64,000 nucleotides of DNA from an uncultured bacterium (GTDB lineage Bacteria > Planctomycetota > UBA1135 > GCA-002686595), in contig CALJGV010000010.1 in the NCBI GenBank assembly GCA_938075305.1, positions 434,001 to 498,000 of the forward strand, given 5' to 3'. The notes under the pieces were generated by a model. It was not told where the DNA came from. It saw only the letters and a list, made by a program, of their open reading frames with translations, and made no database searches. A program made the position numbers and the translations under genes. Below, in pieces: positions 1 to 8,361 of this stretch (positions are counted from its first letter, which is position 1; every line of letters begins with the position of its first letter).

Positions 1-1868
1 CAGCGGTAGATGGACTCGAGCCCGCCGGTGTAGCCGAGCTCCGCCAGCTTCGCCTGCACGGCCGGGTTGACCTCCTGGTTCTCGTAGGTCATCCCGGTGG
101 AGCGCGCGGCGTCCAGCCACTGGATGAGGGCGGCCCGCATGCGCTGGGCCCGGGAGAACTCGTCGAGGAGCCGGTCGTTCGCGCAGCGCGGGTCGCTGGC
201 GAGGTCGAAGAGCGTCACCTCGCCGAGCTTGCGGTCCGGAGAAGAGTCGCTCCCGGTCACATCCCGCAGGTAGAGCTCGAGGAGCCAGCCCTCCAGCTCG
301 ACGCTGGCGGAGATGCCCTGGGCGGAGAGGGCGAAGCGCGGCTCGGGGGCGGGCTCTTCGTCCAGCGCGGCGCGCACGTCTCGGCCGGGGAAGGGCGCCC
401 CGTCGAGGCCAGCCATGCCCAGCAGCGTGCGCCCGACATCCATCTGTCGGACCGGAGCTGCGCTCCGCGAGCCAGGCTTGACGCCCGGGCCCCGGAGCAC
501 GAGCGGCACGTGAATGGTGGGGTCCACGAGCCCGAAGTGGTCCCACCAGATGCCCCGCTCGCCGAGGGCCTCGCCGTGGTCGGCGGTGAAGGCGATGGAG
601 GCCGAGGCGACCCGCGGCCGTGCGAGGAAGTCCCCGAGGAGGCCGTCGAGGTAGCGGACCTCGCCGGCGTAGAGCGCCGTCACGAACTCCGGGTCCCTGA
701 GCTCCGACTTCTCCAGCCAGCTGGGGAGCGGACGCGGCGCGAGCCCGAGGTCGACGTCGTCTCGGTAGGGGTCCGGCCGGCCGTCGAGGAGCTCCTGCAT
801 CTGCTCGTCCGGCAGCTCGTAGGGTGTGTGGGCGTCGAAGAGGTGGACCCACAGGAAGAGCGGCGAGCCCGACGCGTCGTGGAGCCACTCGCCCGCGCGG
901 GCGAGGGTGCCCCGCCCGTCCACAGCGCCGCGCAGCGGGGCGCTCATGCGATCGAAGCCCTGGCCGAGGCCCGAGACGTCGTCGAAGAGGTGGAAGGCGC
1001 TCAGGGCCGCGTAGGTCTGATATCCCGCCTCGCGGAACCGCTCGGCGAGGGTCTCGGCCGAGTGGTGCAGGCGGGTGTGGTTGTTGATGATCTTCGTGTC
1101 CCTCGGGTGCACGCCGGTCAGCAGCGTCACGTGGGAGGGGTTGGTGTTGTTGATCGACGAGAAGCAGTTGGTGAAGACCGCCCCCTCGCTGCCCAGCCGG
1201 TCGATGTGCGGGGTGGACACCGGCGAGCCAGCGTTGATCGTCGACACGTGGTCGGCCCGGTGCGTGTCGGAGGTGATGAGGATCACGGTGGGCTGCGCTG
1301 AATCCAGCTCCACGATCCGGGGAGAGGAGAGGAGCAGGGCCGAATTCGCCGGCCCGTCACTGCCCCGCTCGAGCTCCAATGCGCCGGGCCCGTCAGGGGC
1401 CTGCTGGAGGATGGTCCGCCAGCGGCCGCTCACCTGATGGCTCACACCGCCGACGGAGAGCTCCTCGGTGGCCTCCGCCTGGTCACTCACGAGGCAGGCA
1501 TCGAAGGCCACCCAGACCGCGTCGCCGTCGAGGGGTTGGCCCACGGTGGTCGCGAGGCCGGCTCGGCTCGCGCGGGGGAGCTGAACCGCCGGACGGCGGT
1601 CGCGGAAACTGTCGTGGAGCAGGGTGTAAGGGGCCGGTGCGTCCGACGGTGCGGGGAGGGCCAGTGCCGCAGCCAGCCCCTCGGTGAGGCCGTCCGGCGA
1701 CCTCGGGCTCGCGGCAGGCGCGACGACCTCGTTCGCGATCGCGGTGAACATGAGCGCCGGGATCGGCGCACCCGCGGGTGCGACCTCTTCCGCGCCGCCG
1801 GAGCAGCCGAGGGTGAGGAGCAGCGCGAGCGTGCTGGGGAGGCGAGACGCTGAAGTCGAGGCAGCCAT
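1..1868 (-). CDS. Sulfatase-fold secreted hydrolase, C-terminus cut by window edge
   Basis: Translating the minus strand from the ATG at 1868 gives at least 622 residues that run off the left edge. It belongs to the alkaline phosphatase/sulfatase superfamily. A hydrophobic N-terminus ends near Cys22, so it is probably exported, although the lipobox (TLGC) is poor. A family-typical core begins with a metal-binding Asp in SDTHRADH (Asp201). The nucleophile loop NTNPSHVTLLTG (240-252) matches the sulfatase pattern C-x-P-S-R-x-x-L-x-T-G, but with Thr242 for Cys and His246 for Arg. A later ADHGEALGERG supplies the second metal site. The last visible residues (GYTGGLESIYR) resemble a sulfatase C-terminus, so little is probably missing. 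Residues 30-190 match nothing I recognise. Without the formylglycine Cys or Ser, a phosphatase or phosphodiesterase role is at least as likely as sulfatase. It is divergent from the glycan operon, with 168 bp between them. Confidence 0.85.
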   Translation of the reverse strand, partial: MAASTSASRLPSTLALLLTLGCSGGAEEVAPAGAPIPALMFTAIANEVVAPAASPRSPDGLTEGLAAALALPAPSDAPAPYTLLHDSFRDRRPAVQLPRASRAGLATTVGQPLDGDAVWVAFDACLVSDQAEATEELSVGGVSHQVSGRWRTILQQAPDGPGALELERGSDGPANSALLLSSPRIVELDSAQPTVILITSDTHRADHVSTINAGSPVSTPHIDRLGSEGAVFTNCFSSINNTNPSHVTLLTGVHPRDTKIINNHTRLHHSAETLAERFREAGYQTYAALSAFHLFDDVSGLGQGFDRMSAPLRGAVDGRGTLARAGEWLHDASGSPLFLWVHLFDAHTPYELPDEQMQELLDGRPDPYRDDVDLGLAPRPLPSWLEKSELRDPEFVTALYAGEVRYLDGLLGDFLARPRVASASIAFTADHGEALGERGIWWDHFGLVDPTIHVPLVLRGPGVKPGSRSAAPVRQMDVGRTLLGMAGLDGAPFPGRDVRAALDEEPAPEPRFALSAQGISASVELEGWLLELYLRDVTGSDSSPDRKLGEVTLFDLASDPRCANDRLLDEFSRAQRMRAALIQWLDAARSTGMTYENQEVNPAVQAKLAELGYTGGLESIYR

Positions 1869-2036
1869 GGCCCCAAGGCTACTGACCTCCGGGGACAGGG
1901 GCCGAGCGTCGTCCGGCGGGAAGTCCTCGGGGATCTCACCCCGGATCTGCCCCGGGCGCCCTGTGAGGGGGGGGCGACAAGGGGCTAGACTCCTCGAAGT
2001 GGGGAAGACGCGGTGCTCCCGTGCGTCCCACCTCCA

Positions 2037-3110
2037 ATGCAAGGGCCCCAGACCGCACTCGTCACCGGCGCCGCCGGCTTCGTCGGCGCCGCCGTGACCC
2101 GACGGCTCATCGCCGCCGGCGTCCGTGTCATCGCCCTGGACGACCTCTCGGCGGGTGACGTCGCGCGCCTGGAGAGCGCCAGGGGCGAGCTGCTGGAGAT
2201 CGTCGAGGGGGACGCCTCGGACCGAGCCCTGCTCGCCGGGCTCCTCGACGCGCAACCCGAGGTGGTGATCCACCTCGCCGGCCGTGTGGGGGTTCGGACC
2301 GTGCTCTCCGACCCCGAGCTCTGCGAGCGTGAGAACATCGAGCTGGGCGAGGCGGTCGCGGGCGCCATCGCCCACAGCTGGCCCCGCGGGAACCGGCCCC
2401 GTGTGCTGTCCGCGTCCACCTCGGAGGTCTACGCCGAGTCCGCAGCCCCCCTCTCGGAGGCCAGTGACCTGCGTGGCCTCGCGGCCAGCGGACGCTGGCG
2501 CTACGCGGCCTCGAAGCTCGCCTGCGAGGAGGCCCTCGACCGGGTCCTCGGCCCGGCGGGCCCGCGCCCCGTGCACCTGCGCTTCTTCAACGTCGTCGGA
2601 CCAGGGCAGGACGGCGCGAGCGGGATGGTGCTCCCGCGGTTCATCGAGGCCGCCCGATCCGGCGCGCCCCTGACGATCCACGGACGCGGGTCCTCGGTGC
2701 GGACCTTCGCCCACGTGGACGCCGTGGCCGACGACATCGCGGCGCTGGCGCTGCCCGATCGGTTCTCGGGCCCGCCCCAGGCGGCGCGGCTCGCGGGCTA
2801 TCAGGGCCCCCTCAACGTCGGCGGTACGGCGCGCTCGACGGTGCTCGAGCTCGCCCACGAGGTCGCCCGGGCTGCTTCCCGTCGCGGGCTCGCGCCGAGC
2901 CCCCTCGTCCACGTGGATCCGCGGCTCGCCGTCTCGCCCCGCTTCGACGAGGTCCTCCACCGCGTGCCCGACCTCTCCCGCTTGCGGGGTCTGGGCCTTG
3001 GCCTCGCGCCCTGGACCCTGGCCGAGATCGTGGAGGACACGTTCGCACGGCACGCCACGCCGAGGGCCGCCGAGGCGCTCGCGCCGCTTTGCGCATCGCC
3101 CGCGTCCTGA
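2037..3110 (+). CDS. NAD-dependent sugar-nucleotide epimerase/dehydratase (extended SDR)
   Basis: This 357-residue extended short-chain dehydrogenase opens with the Rossmann motif GAAGFVG and carries the catalytic YAASK (Tyr-x-x-x-Lys). A Ser/Thr-rich SASTSEVY segment sits before it, as in UDP-glucose 4-epimerases, UDP-glucuronate decarboxylases and dTDP-glucose dehydratases. It probably makes the nucleotide sugar used by the glycosyltransferases behind it; the exact substrate cannot be read from sequence. The ATG at 2037 puts the Rossmann strand at residues 5-12, as is usual. A GTG at 2013 would add eight residues. A possible -10 element (TAGACT, 1986-1991) lies upstream. It is the first gene of a nine-gene operon, and its 3' end overlaps the next gene by 22 bp. 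Confidence 0.85.
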   Translation: MQGPQTALVTGAAGFVGAAVTRRLIAAGVRVIALDDLSAGDVARLESARGELLEIVEGDASDRALLAGLLDAQPEVVIHLAGRVGVRTVLSDPELCERENIELGEAVAGAIAHSWPRGNRPRVLSASTSEVYAESAAPLSEASDLRGLAASGRWRYAASKLACEEALDRVLGPAGPRPVHLRFFNVVGPGQDGASGMVLPRFIEAARSGAPLTIHGRGSSVRTFAHVDAVADDIAALALPDRFSGPPQAARLAGYQGPLNVGGTARSTVLELAHEVARAASRRGLAPSPLVHVDPRLAVSPRFDEVLHRVPDLSRLRGLGLGLAPWTLAEIVEDTFARHATPRAAEALAPLCASPAS

Positions 3111-4258
3111 CGAGGCTGAACCTCGGCGGGCCTGCCCGCCAGGTGATGGCCTCCGATCCGCTCCTGGTGGAGCGTGGGCACCGGGTGCGGGTCTTCACCG
3201 GCTCGCCGGGGCCCGGTGAGGGCAGCCTCCAGCGAGAGCTCGAAGGGCTAGGCGTCGACGTGGTCGAGATCCCGGGCCTGAGGCGCGGGCTCTCCGCGCT
3301 GGTCACGGGCGCGGACCTTCGGGCCGGGGCTCGCCTCCGCCGGGAGCTCACCGCCTTCCAGCCGGACATCGTCCACACCCACGCTGCCAAGGCCGGGGCG
3401 CTGGGCCGGCGCGCGGCGCGCCGGGCGGTCCCCGGGGCCCGCCGGGTGCACACGTTCCACGGGCACGTCCTGGAGGGGTACTTCCCCGGTCCCATGTCCC
3501 GGCTGCTCCAGGGGGTCGAGGCCCGGCTGGCGCGCGAGACCCACCGGATCCTCGCGGTCTCCGAGGCCACTGGCGCGGACCTGGTACGGCTGGGCGTCGT
3601 GGGGCATGGGGAGGCCGAGGTCGTGCCGCCGGGGGTCCGACTCGATGGGCTCCTGGAGCTGCCCGAGCGGCGTGGGGGCCCCCTGCGTGATCAGCTCAGC
3701 CTCCACCCCGACGACGTCGCCATCGGGGTCATCGGCCGCCTGGCGCCGGTCAAGCGGACGGTGCTGGCCCTGGACGTGTTCGAGGAGGTGGCCCTGGAGT
3801 TCCCGACGGCGCACCTGGTCGTGGCCGGTGACGGCGGAGAGCGCTCCCGGGTGGAGGCTCGTCGTGATCAGCTCCCCGACGACCTCCGGGGGCGCGTTCA
3901 CCTGCTGGGGGCGGTACAGGATGTCGGTCCCGTCCATGAAGCCCTCGACGTGCTCCTCTCGACCTCCTTCGCCGAGGGGATGCCCGTGGCCATGATCGAG
4001 GCGGGGGCGGCGGCCCGGCCGGTGGTCTCCACGGCGGTGGGCGGGGTCCCCGAGCTGGTGCGGAGCGGGATCACGGGCCTGTTCGGCGTGGATCGCGCAG
4101 GGCTGGCGGCGGCGCTGGCGAGCCTCGTGGGGGACGCCGAGCGGCGGGTGGAGATGGGGCGGGCAGCGCGCGAGCGGGTCCGGTCCCGACACTCTGCCCA
4201 CGCACTCGCGGATCGGCTCGAAGACGTCTATGCGCGGATGTTAGGTTCCGGCGAGTGA
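3089..4258 (+). CDS. GT4-family glycosyltransferase
   Basis: A 389-residue GT-B fold glycosyltransferase of the retaining GT4 family. The N-terminal acceptor domain starts with LTRLNLGGPARQV and contains PDIVHTHAAKAGALG followed by HTFHGHV, both typical of the family. The C-terminal donor domain has IGVIGRLAPVKR and the EGMPVAMIEA motif near residues 296-305, whose Glu residues hold the nucleotide sugar. It is cytosolic or peripheral on the inner membrane face and acts on a lipid-linked glycan by family precedent. It starts at a TTG inside the end of the epimerase gene, which implies translational coupling. Donor sugar and linkage are unknown. Confidence 0.88.
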   Translation: MRIARVLTRLNLGGPARQVMASDPLLVERGHRVRVFTGSPGPGEGSLQRELEGLGVDVVEIPGLRRGLSALVTGADLRAGARLRRELTAFQPDIVHTHAAKAGALGRRAARRAVPGARRVHTFHGHVLEGYFPGPMSRLLQGVEARLARETHRILAVSEATGADLVRLGVVGHGEAEVVPPGVRLDGLLELPERRGGPLRDQLSLHPDDVAIGVIGRLAPVKRTVLALDVFEEVALEFPTAHLVVAGDGGERSRVEARRDQLPDDLRGRVHLLGAVQDVGPVHEALDVLLSTSFAEGMPVAMIEAGAAARPVVSTAVGGVPELVRSGITGLFGVDRAGLAAALASLVGDAERRVEMGRAARERVRSRHSAHALADRLEDVYARMLGSGE

Positions 4259-5394
4259 ACCTCCTCATGGTGAGTGGCGACCGGCAGGTCGTCATCGGCG
4301 AGCGCGGGCCCTTCTGGTCCATGCAGCGCCACTTCTCGACCTTCTTCGACCGGGTTGATGTGCTCGTGCCCGGGCCCGGAGCTGAGGTGGTGACCCGGAC
4401 GATCCACGACAACGTTCACTTCCACGTGGGCCCTGAGGGGCGCGGGGCCCTCCCTGGCTGGATCGCCTCCCGGGGCGCCGAGCTCGTGGAGCAGCACGGC
4501 CACGGGCTGATCGTCTCCCACGATTATGGGACCTTCTACAACGGCCGCGGGGGCGCTCGCCTCGCCCGCGCCACCGGGCTGCCCCTGGTCTCGGAGCTGC
4601 ACCACATCCCCGGGCACCCGGTGGCCAGCGGGATGACCGAGCGGCTGGAGAAGCTCATGGCTCGGCTCTACGTGGGCTGGGCGCGCCGGTACGTGCGCGC
4701 CTTCCGCGTGGTCAACGAGACGGAGATGCCGGCCCTCCTCCGTCGCTGGGGCGTCCCTGAGGAGCGGATCGTCGTCCTTCCCAGTCAGTACATCGACTTC
4801 GATGTCTTCCACCCGCCGGCGGAGGAGCCGCAGGCGGAACGGGACGTGGTGTTCGTGGGTCGCATGGCCGCCAACAAGGGCGTGGACCGGATCCTTGACG
4901 CCCTGGCCCGGTGCGCCTCGAAGGGGCACGCCTTCCGGGCGACCTTCGTGGGCAAGGGGCCCGAGCGGGAGCGATGGATCGCGCGGGCCGCGCGTCTGGG
5001 GCTTGCGGAGTCCACGGAGTGGATCGAGTGGATCGCCGAGCCCTCCGAGCTGGCGGAGATCTACCGCACGAGCCGGGTCTGCGTGTGCGCGTCCACCTGC
5101 GAGGGCGGGCCGCGCTTCACGGTGGAGGCCATGGCCTGCGGCGTGCCGGTGGTCTCGACGCCTGTGGGGGTCATGACGGACCTGCTCGCCGACGGTGAGG
5201 CCGGCCGGCTGGCGGGGTTCGACGTCGGGAGCCTCGCGGACGCTCTCGCCGATGTGCTCAGCGATGAGACGCGCCGGACGGAGCGGGGCGTCGAGGCCGC
5301 ACGGAGAGTCCGGATCTTCGAGTACCACGCGGCCCTGGAGCGGTATGCCGGCGGGCTCATCGCACTCGCCGGGGCCCCGGAGGCTGACGGTTGA
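4255..5394 (+). CDS. GT4-family glycosyltransferase
   Basis: A 379-residue GT-B glycosyltransferase. Its GTG start overlaps the previous stop codon by 4 bp. The N-terminal half holds the acceptor-side Rossmann domain, with a conserved SELHHIPGHP loop. The donor domain begins near VVFVGRMAANKGVDRI and carries the E-x7-E-type motif CEGGPRFTVEAMACG around residue 281. The AEIYRTSRVCVCAS segment just before it is typical of GT4 enzymes. It is one of six GT4 enzymes in the operon, so the product is probably a heteropolymeric surface glycan. Specificity is not inferable. Confidence 0.88.
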   Translation: MNLLMVSGDRQVVIGERGPFWSMQRHFSTFFDRVDVLVPGPGAEVVTRTIHDNVHFHVGPEGRGALPGWIASRGAELVEQHGHGLIVSHDYGTFYNGRGGARLARATGLPLVSELHHIPGHPVASGMTERLEKLMARLYVGWARRYVRAFRVVNETEMPALLRRWGVPEERIVVLPSQYIDFDVFHPPAEEPQAERDVVFVGRMAANKGVDRILDALARCASKGHAFRATFVGKGPERERWIARAARLGLAESTEWIEWIAEPSELAEIYRTSRVCVCASTCEGGPRFTVEAMACGVPVVSTPVGVMTDLLADGEAGRLAGFDVGSLADALADVLSDETRRTERGVEAARRVRIFEYHAALERYAGGLIALAGAPEADG

Positions 5395-6488
5395 ATCTCA
5401 TCTTTGTCACGCAGGTCCTCGACCGAGAGGACGCGGTCCTTGGCTTCGTGTCGCGCTGGGTGCGCGGGCTGGCCGGAGCCGCAGCTCGCGTGCGCGTGCT
5501 CGCGCTTGAGGTGGGTGAGACTTCGGACCTGCCCGACAACGTCGACTGGGTCGAGCTGGGCCGCAGCGGCGCGGTGGGGCGTTATCTGCGCTATCGCCGG
5601 GCGATGCGCCGGTCCTTCGCCGAGGGCTTCGACGGGCTGCTGACGCACATGGTGCCGCGCTACTCGACCCTCGCCGCCGGGTGGGCGCGCGGGTTCGGTG
5701 CGCCGCACTACCTCTGGTACACGCACAAGGGCGTGGACGGCCGGCTGCTGCGAGCCATCGAGCGGGTGGACGGCGTCTTCACCGCCTCGGAGGAGTCCCT
5801 GCGGGTGGATACGCCCAAGCGCATTGTCACCGGCCACGGGATCGACGCCGAGCACTTTGACGTGGAGCGGCGGGCGTTCTCGGATGGTCCCGGCAGCAGC
5901 GGCGGAGGCCGGCTGCTCTCGGTGGGGCGGCTCACGCCGGCCAAGGACCCCGAGTGCGTGCTGGACGCGGTGGCACGCCTCCGCGCCGAGGGCCGGGCCG
6001 TGGAGCTCACCTGGGCCGGCGGCGGCCTCGCCGCTGGCGACGACGCCTACGGCCTGCGCGTGCGCGCCCTCGTGGAGTCCCTGGGGCTCGCGGGCGCGGT
6101 GCGCTTCGAGGGGGCGGTGCCCTACACCCGGATCCCGGACCTCTACGGGGCCTCTGACCTCTTCGTCTCGGCGAGCCGGACCGGGAGCGTGGACAAGGTG
6201 CTGCTGGAGGCCATGGCCGCCCGCCGCCCGCTGGTGAGTTGCAACGACTCCCTCGCGCCGCTGCTCCAGGCGGACGACGACCTTGCGTCCTGGGCCCAGG
6301 CCTGCTCCTTCCCCGAGGGGGATGGCGCGGCGCTCGCCCGCAGGGTCGCGGGCTGGTTGGACCTCGACGCCGCCGAGCGTATTCAGCGGACCGAGGCGCT
6401 CCGCGCCCACGTACAGCGGGACCACGACGTGGATCGTCTGATGGGCCGGCTCGTCCAGACCATGTCCACGGGAGGGCCCCGTGGCTGA
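5391..6488 (+). CDS. GT4-family glycosyltransferase
   Basis: A 365-residue GT4-type enzyme that starts at a TTG overlapping the previous stop by 4 bp. The donor domain begins at LLSVGRLTPAKDPECVLDA. The nucleotide-sugar loop reads GSVDKVLLEAMAARRP near residue 264: the second Glu is kept but the usual EGF/EGx is replaced by TGSVDK. The short N-terminal domain has HYLWYTHKGVDG where other members carry an HxH-type stretch. It overlaps the next gene by 8 bp. Probably a glycosyltransferase with a shifted donor pocket; the substrate is unknown. Confidence 0.8.
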   Translation: MNLIFVTQVLDREDAVLGFVSRWVRGLAGAAARVRVLALEVGETSDLPDNVDWVELGRSGAVGRYLRYRRAMRRSFAEGFDGLLTHMVPRYSTLAAGWARGFGAPHYLWYTHKGVDGRLLRAIERVDGVFTASEESLRVDTPKRIVTGHGIDAEHFDVERRAFSDGPGSSGGGRLLSVGRLTPAKDPECVLDAVARLRAEGRAVELTWAGGGLAAGDDAYGLRVRALVESLGLAGAVRFEGAVPYTRIPDLYGASDLFVSASRTGSVDKVLLEAMAARRPLVSCNDSLAPLLQADDDLASWAQACSFPEGDGAALARRVAGWLDLDAAERIQRTEALRAHVQRDHDVDRLMGRLVQTMSTGGPRG

Positions 6489-8307
6489 CGAGCCCCTGAT
6501 CGCCCCCGCGGCGGAGGACCTCGAGGCGGCCCGCGCGGCCATCGTCGAGCCGCTGCAGCGCGTTCTCGACTGGGTGCTCGGCCACGCCGACCCCGGCACC
6601 GGGGCGCTGATCTGCAGGGAGCACGGCGTGGAGCACACGGGCAAGAGCGCCGGGGCCGTGGTGCTGGCCACGGAGCTCGCGCGCCACGCACCTGAGGCAG
6701 ACCGGGACCGCCTCTTCGAGGCGGCGCGGGCGCAGTGCGCGCGCATCGCCGGTCGTCTCGAGCGCGAGGGGGACAGCACCTGCTTCACCTTCCGGCCCGG
6801 CCGCCACGATCCCTACAACTGCTCGAACAGCGTGATCGACGGCGGCGCCTGCAGTGACGCCCTCGCCACCTTCGTGCTCGCCTTCGGGGACCGGTTGCCA
6901 GCCGAGGAGCGGGAGCGCTACGTCCACGCCAGCGTGCTGCACGCCCAGACTTACCTGCGCTATGCCATCGTGGACAAGGGGGTCCCCGCCCAGTGCGCCT
7001 GGGCCATGACCGGCGCGGCCCAGGCCTATCGTCTGTCGGGGCACGAGGTGCTGCGCCTCGCCTGTGAAATGGGCGAGGAGCGTCTCACCGCCCGCCAGCG
7101 CGGGGACGGCAGCTTCCCCTATCACCCGCTGGACTGGGGCGCGGGCCACCCTGGCGCCGGGGACGCGAGCGCCTACTACCAGTCGAGGGTCACGGCCTTC
7201 ATCTCCTTCGCCCTGGAGTCGGCCATGGGCGCCGAGGCGGGCGCCGCCGCCGACACCAGCGCCCCCGCCGCCCTCGACTTCCTGCACGGGCTCGCGGGGC
7301 CGGACGGGATCAAGGTCGGCTCCGTGGAGGCCAAGCCCTGGTACTGGGGTGCGGAGTACGAGGTGGCCTCGCACCCCTTCGACATCGCGGCCTTCGCCGT
7401 GGAGTGGCGCCGAACCCGTGCGCCCCGCGCGGCCGAGGCCATGCGCGCTTCGTGGCGGTCGTGGCTCTCCCACCTGAAGGCCAGCGGTGAACCACAATCC
7501 CACCTCCCTGGCATGCACGGAGAGCGGCCCCGAACGAAGAGCTATCAGTGCCCGTTCTTCTGGGCCGCCCACGCCTGCTGGATCGCGCGCTCGATCCCCG
7601 AACTCACCGAGGCCCTCGCCAGCGAGGTCCGCGACCCCGCGCCCCCCCGTGGCTGGCGGATCTTCGGCGACGTGGACGTCGCGCGGCTGGACACGGAGGA
7701 CGTGGTGGCCTGGGTCCGGGGCGCGCGCACTCCGGGGAACCGGAGCCACGGGAGCCCCGCTGGCGGTCTGCTCCGCGTGTACAGCCACGCGACCGGTGGA
7801 GACCTCTATCAGGCGCCGTACTTCGAGCGCCGGGCCCCGGCCAACTGGAGCGGGAGCGCGGGTGGCTTCAACCTCGCCCGCGGCTGGCGCTCGGGCGCCC
7901 CTGACCTGCACTTCTCCACCTGGATCGCCAGGACCAGGTTGCGTGCAGGGGAGGGGGCGGCGGCCCTCAGTGCGCCCGTCCAGGCTCTGCGGCGCTCCGT
8001 GGCCTCCTTCGCCTCCTCGGCGGTGAGCACGGCCTTCGTCCGCGACGCCCGCCTCCAGGGGCCGAGCCGCGGGGAGGTCGGCCTCGACTGCGGCCTCGCA
8101 TTCCGGGACGGTTCCGCCGCCGGCGGCCGTTTCGAGCGCCGGTTCCGGCAGGTGGGCGAGGCGCTGGAGGTGGAGGAGCGGATGGGGGATCCCGGGCGCG
8201 CCCGGGGCCTTTGGTTCAGGCCCCCCCTCGGGGCCACGGTGCTGGTCGATGAACCCGAGCACATCCGCTACAGGTTCGGGCGCGGCGCAGACGAGGGGAC
8301 CGTGTAG
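6481..8307 (+). CDS. Alpha/alpha-toroid protein of unknown function in glycan operon
   Basis: A 608-residue protein with no signal peptide and no membrane segment. The first 400 residues look like repeated helix pairs with small-residue turns (EHTGKSAGAV, CSNSVIDGGACSDA, GDGSFPYHP, EVASHPFDIAAFAVEW). That pattern recalls alpha/alpha toroids of glycoside hydrolases, polysaccharide lyases and terpene cyclases. The C-terminal 200 residues are predicted to be beta-rich and contain YQAPYFERRAPANWSG. I cannot assign a family with certainty. The position in the middle of a glycosyltransferase operon, overlapping its neighbour by 8 bp, suggests a glycan-modifying or glycan-trimming role. A cytosolic heparinase-like or epimerase-like enzyme are both possible. 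Confidence 0.7.
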   Translation: MADEPLIAPAAEDLEAARAAIVEPLQRVLDWVLGHADPGTGALICREHGVEHTGKSAGAVVLATELARHAPEADRDRLFEAARAQCARIAGRLEREGDSTCFTFRPGRHDPYNCSNSVIDGGACSDALATFVLAFGDRLPAEERERYVHASVLHAQTYLRYAIVDKGVPAQCAWAMTGAAQAYRLSGHEVLRLACEMGEERLTARQRGDGSFPYHPLDWGAGHPGAGDASAYYQSRVTAFISFALESAMGAEAGAAADTSAPAALDFLHGLAGPDGIKVGSVEAKPWYWGAEYEVASHPFDIAAFAVEWRRTRAPRAAEAMRASWRSWLSHLKASGEPQSHLPGMHGERPRTKSYQCPFFWAAHACWIARSIPELTEALASEVRDPAPPRGWRIFGDVDVARLDTEDVVAWVRGARTPGNRSHGSPAGGLLRVYSHATGGDLYQAPYFERRAPANWSGSAGGFNLARGWRSGAPDLHFSTWIARTRLRAGEGAAALSAPVQALRRSVASFASSAVSTAFVRDARLQGPSRGEVGLDCGLAFRDGSAAGGRFERRFRQVGEALEVEERMGDPGRARGLWFRPPLGATVLVDEPEHIRYRFGRGADEGTV

Positions 8308-8361
8308 TGTTCAGTCCGCCGCTGGGCGTCCCGCTCCGGGACGCTGGATGAACCTGATCCC

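Noticed and set aside
510-1301. 263-residue open frame on the plus strand
   Set aside because: It is antisense to the sulfatase-fold gene, whose minus-strand translation carries clear family motifs; the plus frame shows only GC-driven Arg/Val/Glu composition.
6007-8262. 751-residue open frame on the minus strand
   Set aside because: Antisense shadow of the glycan operon; no domain, signal or sensible composition.
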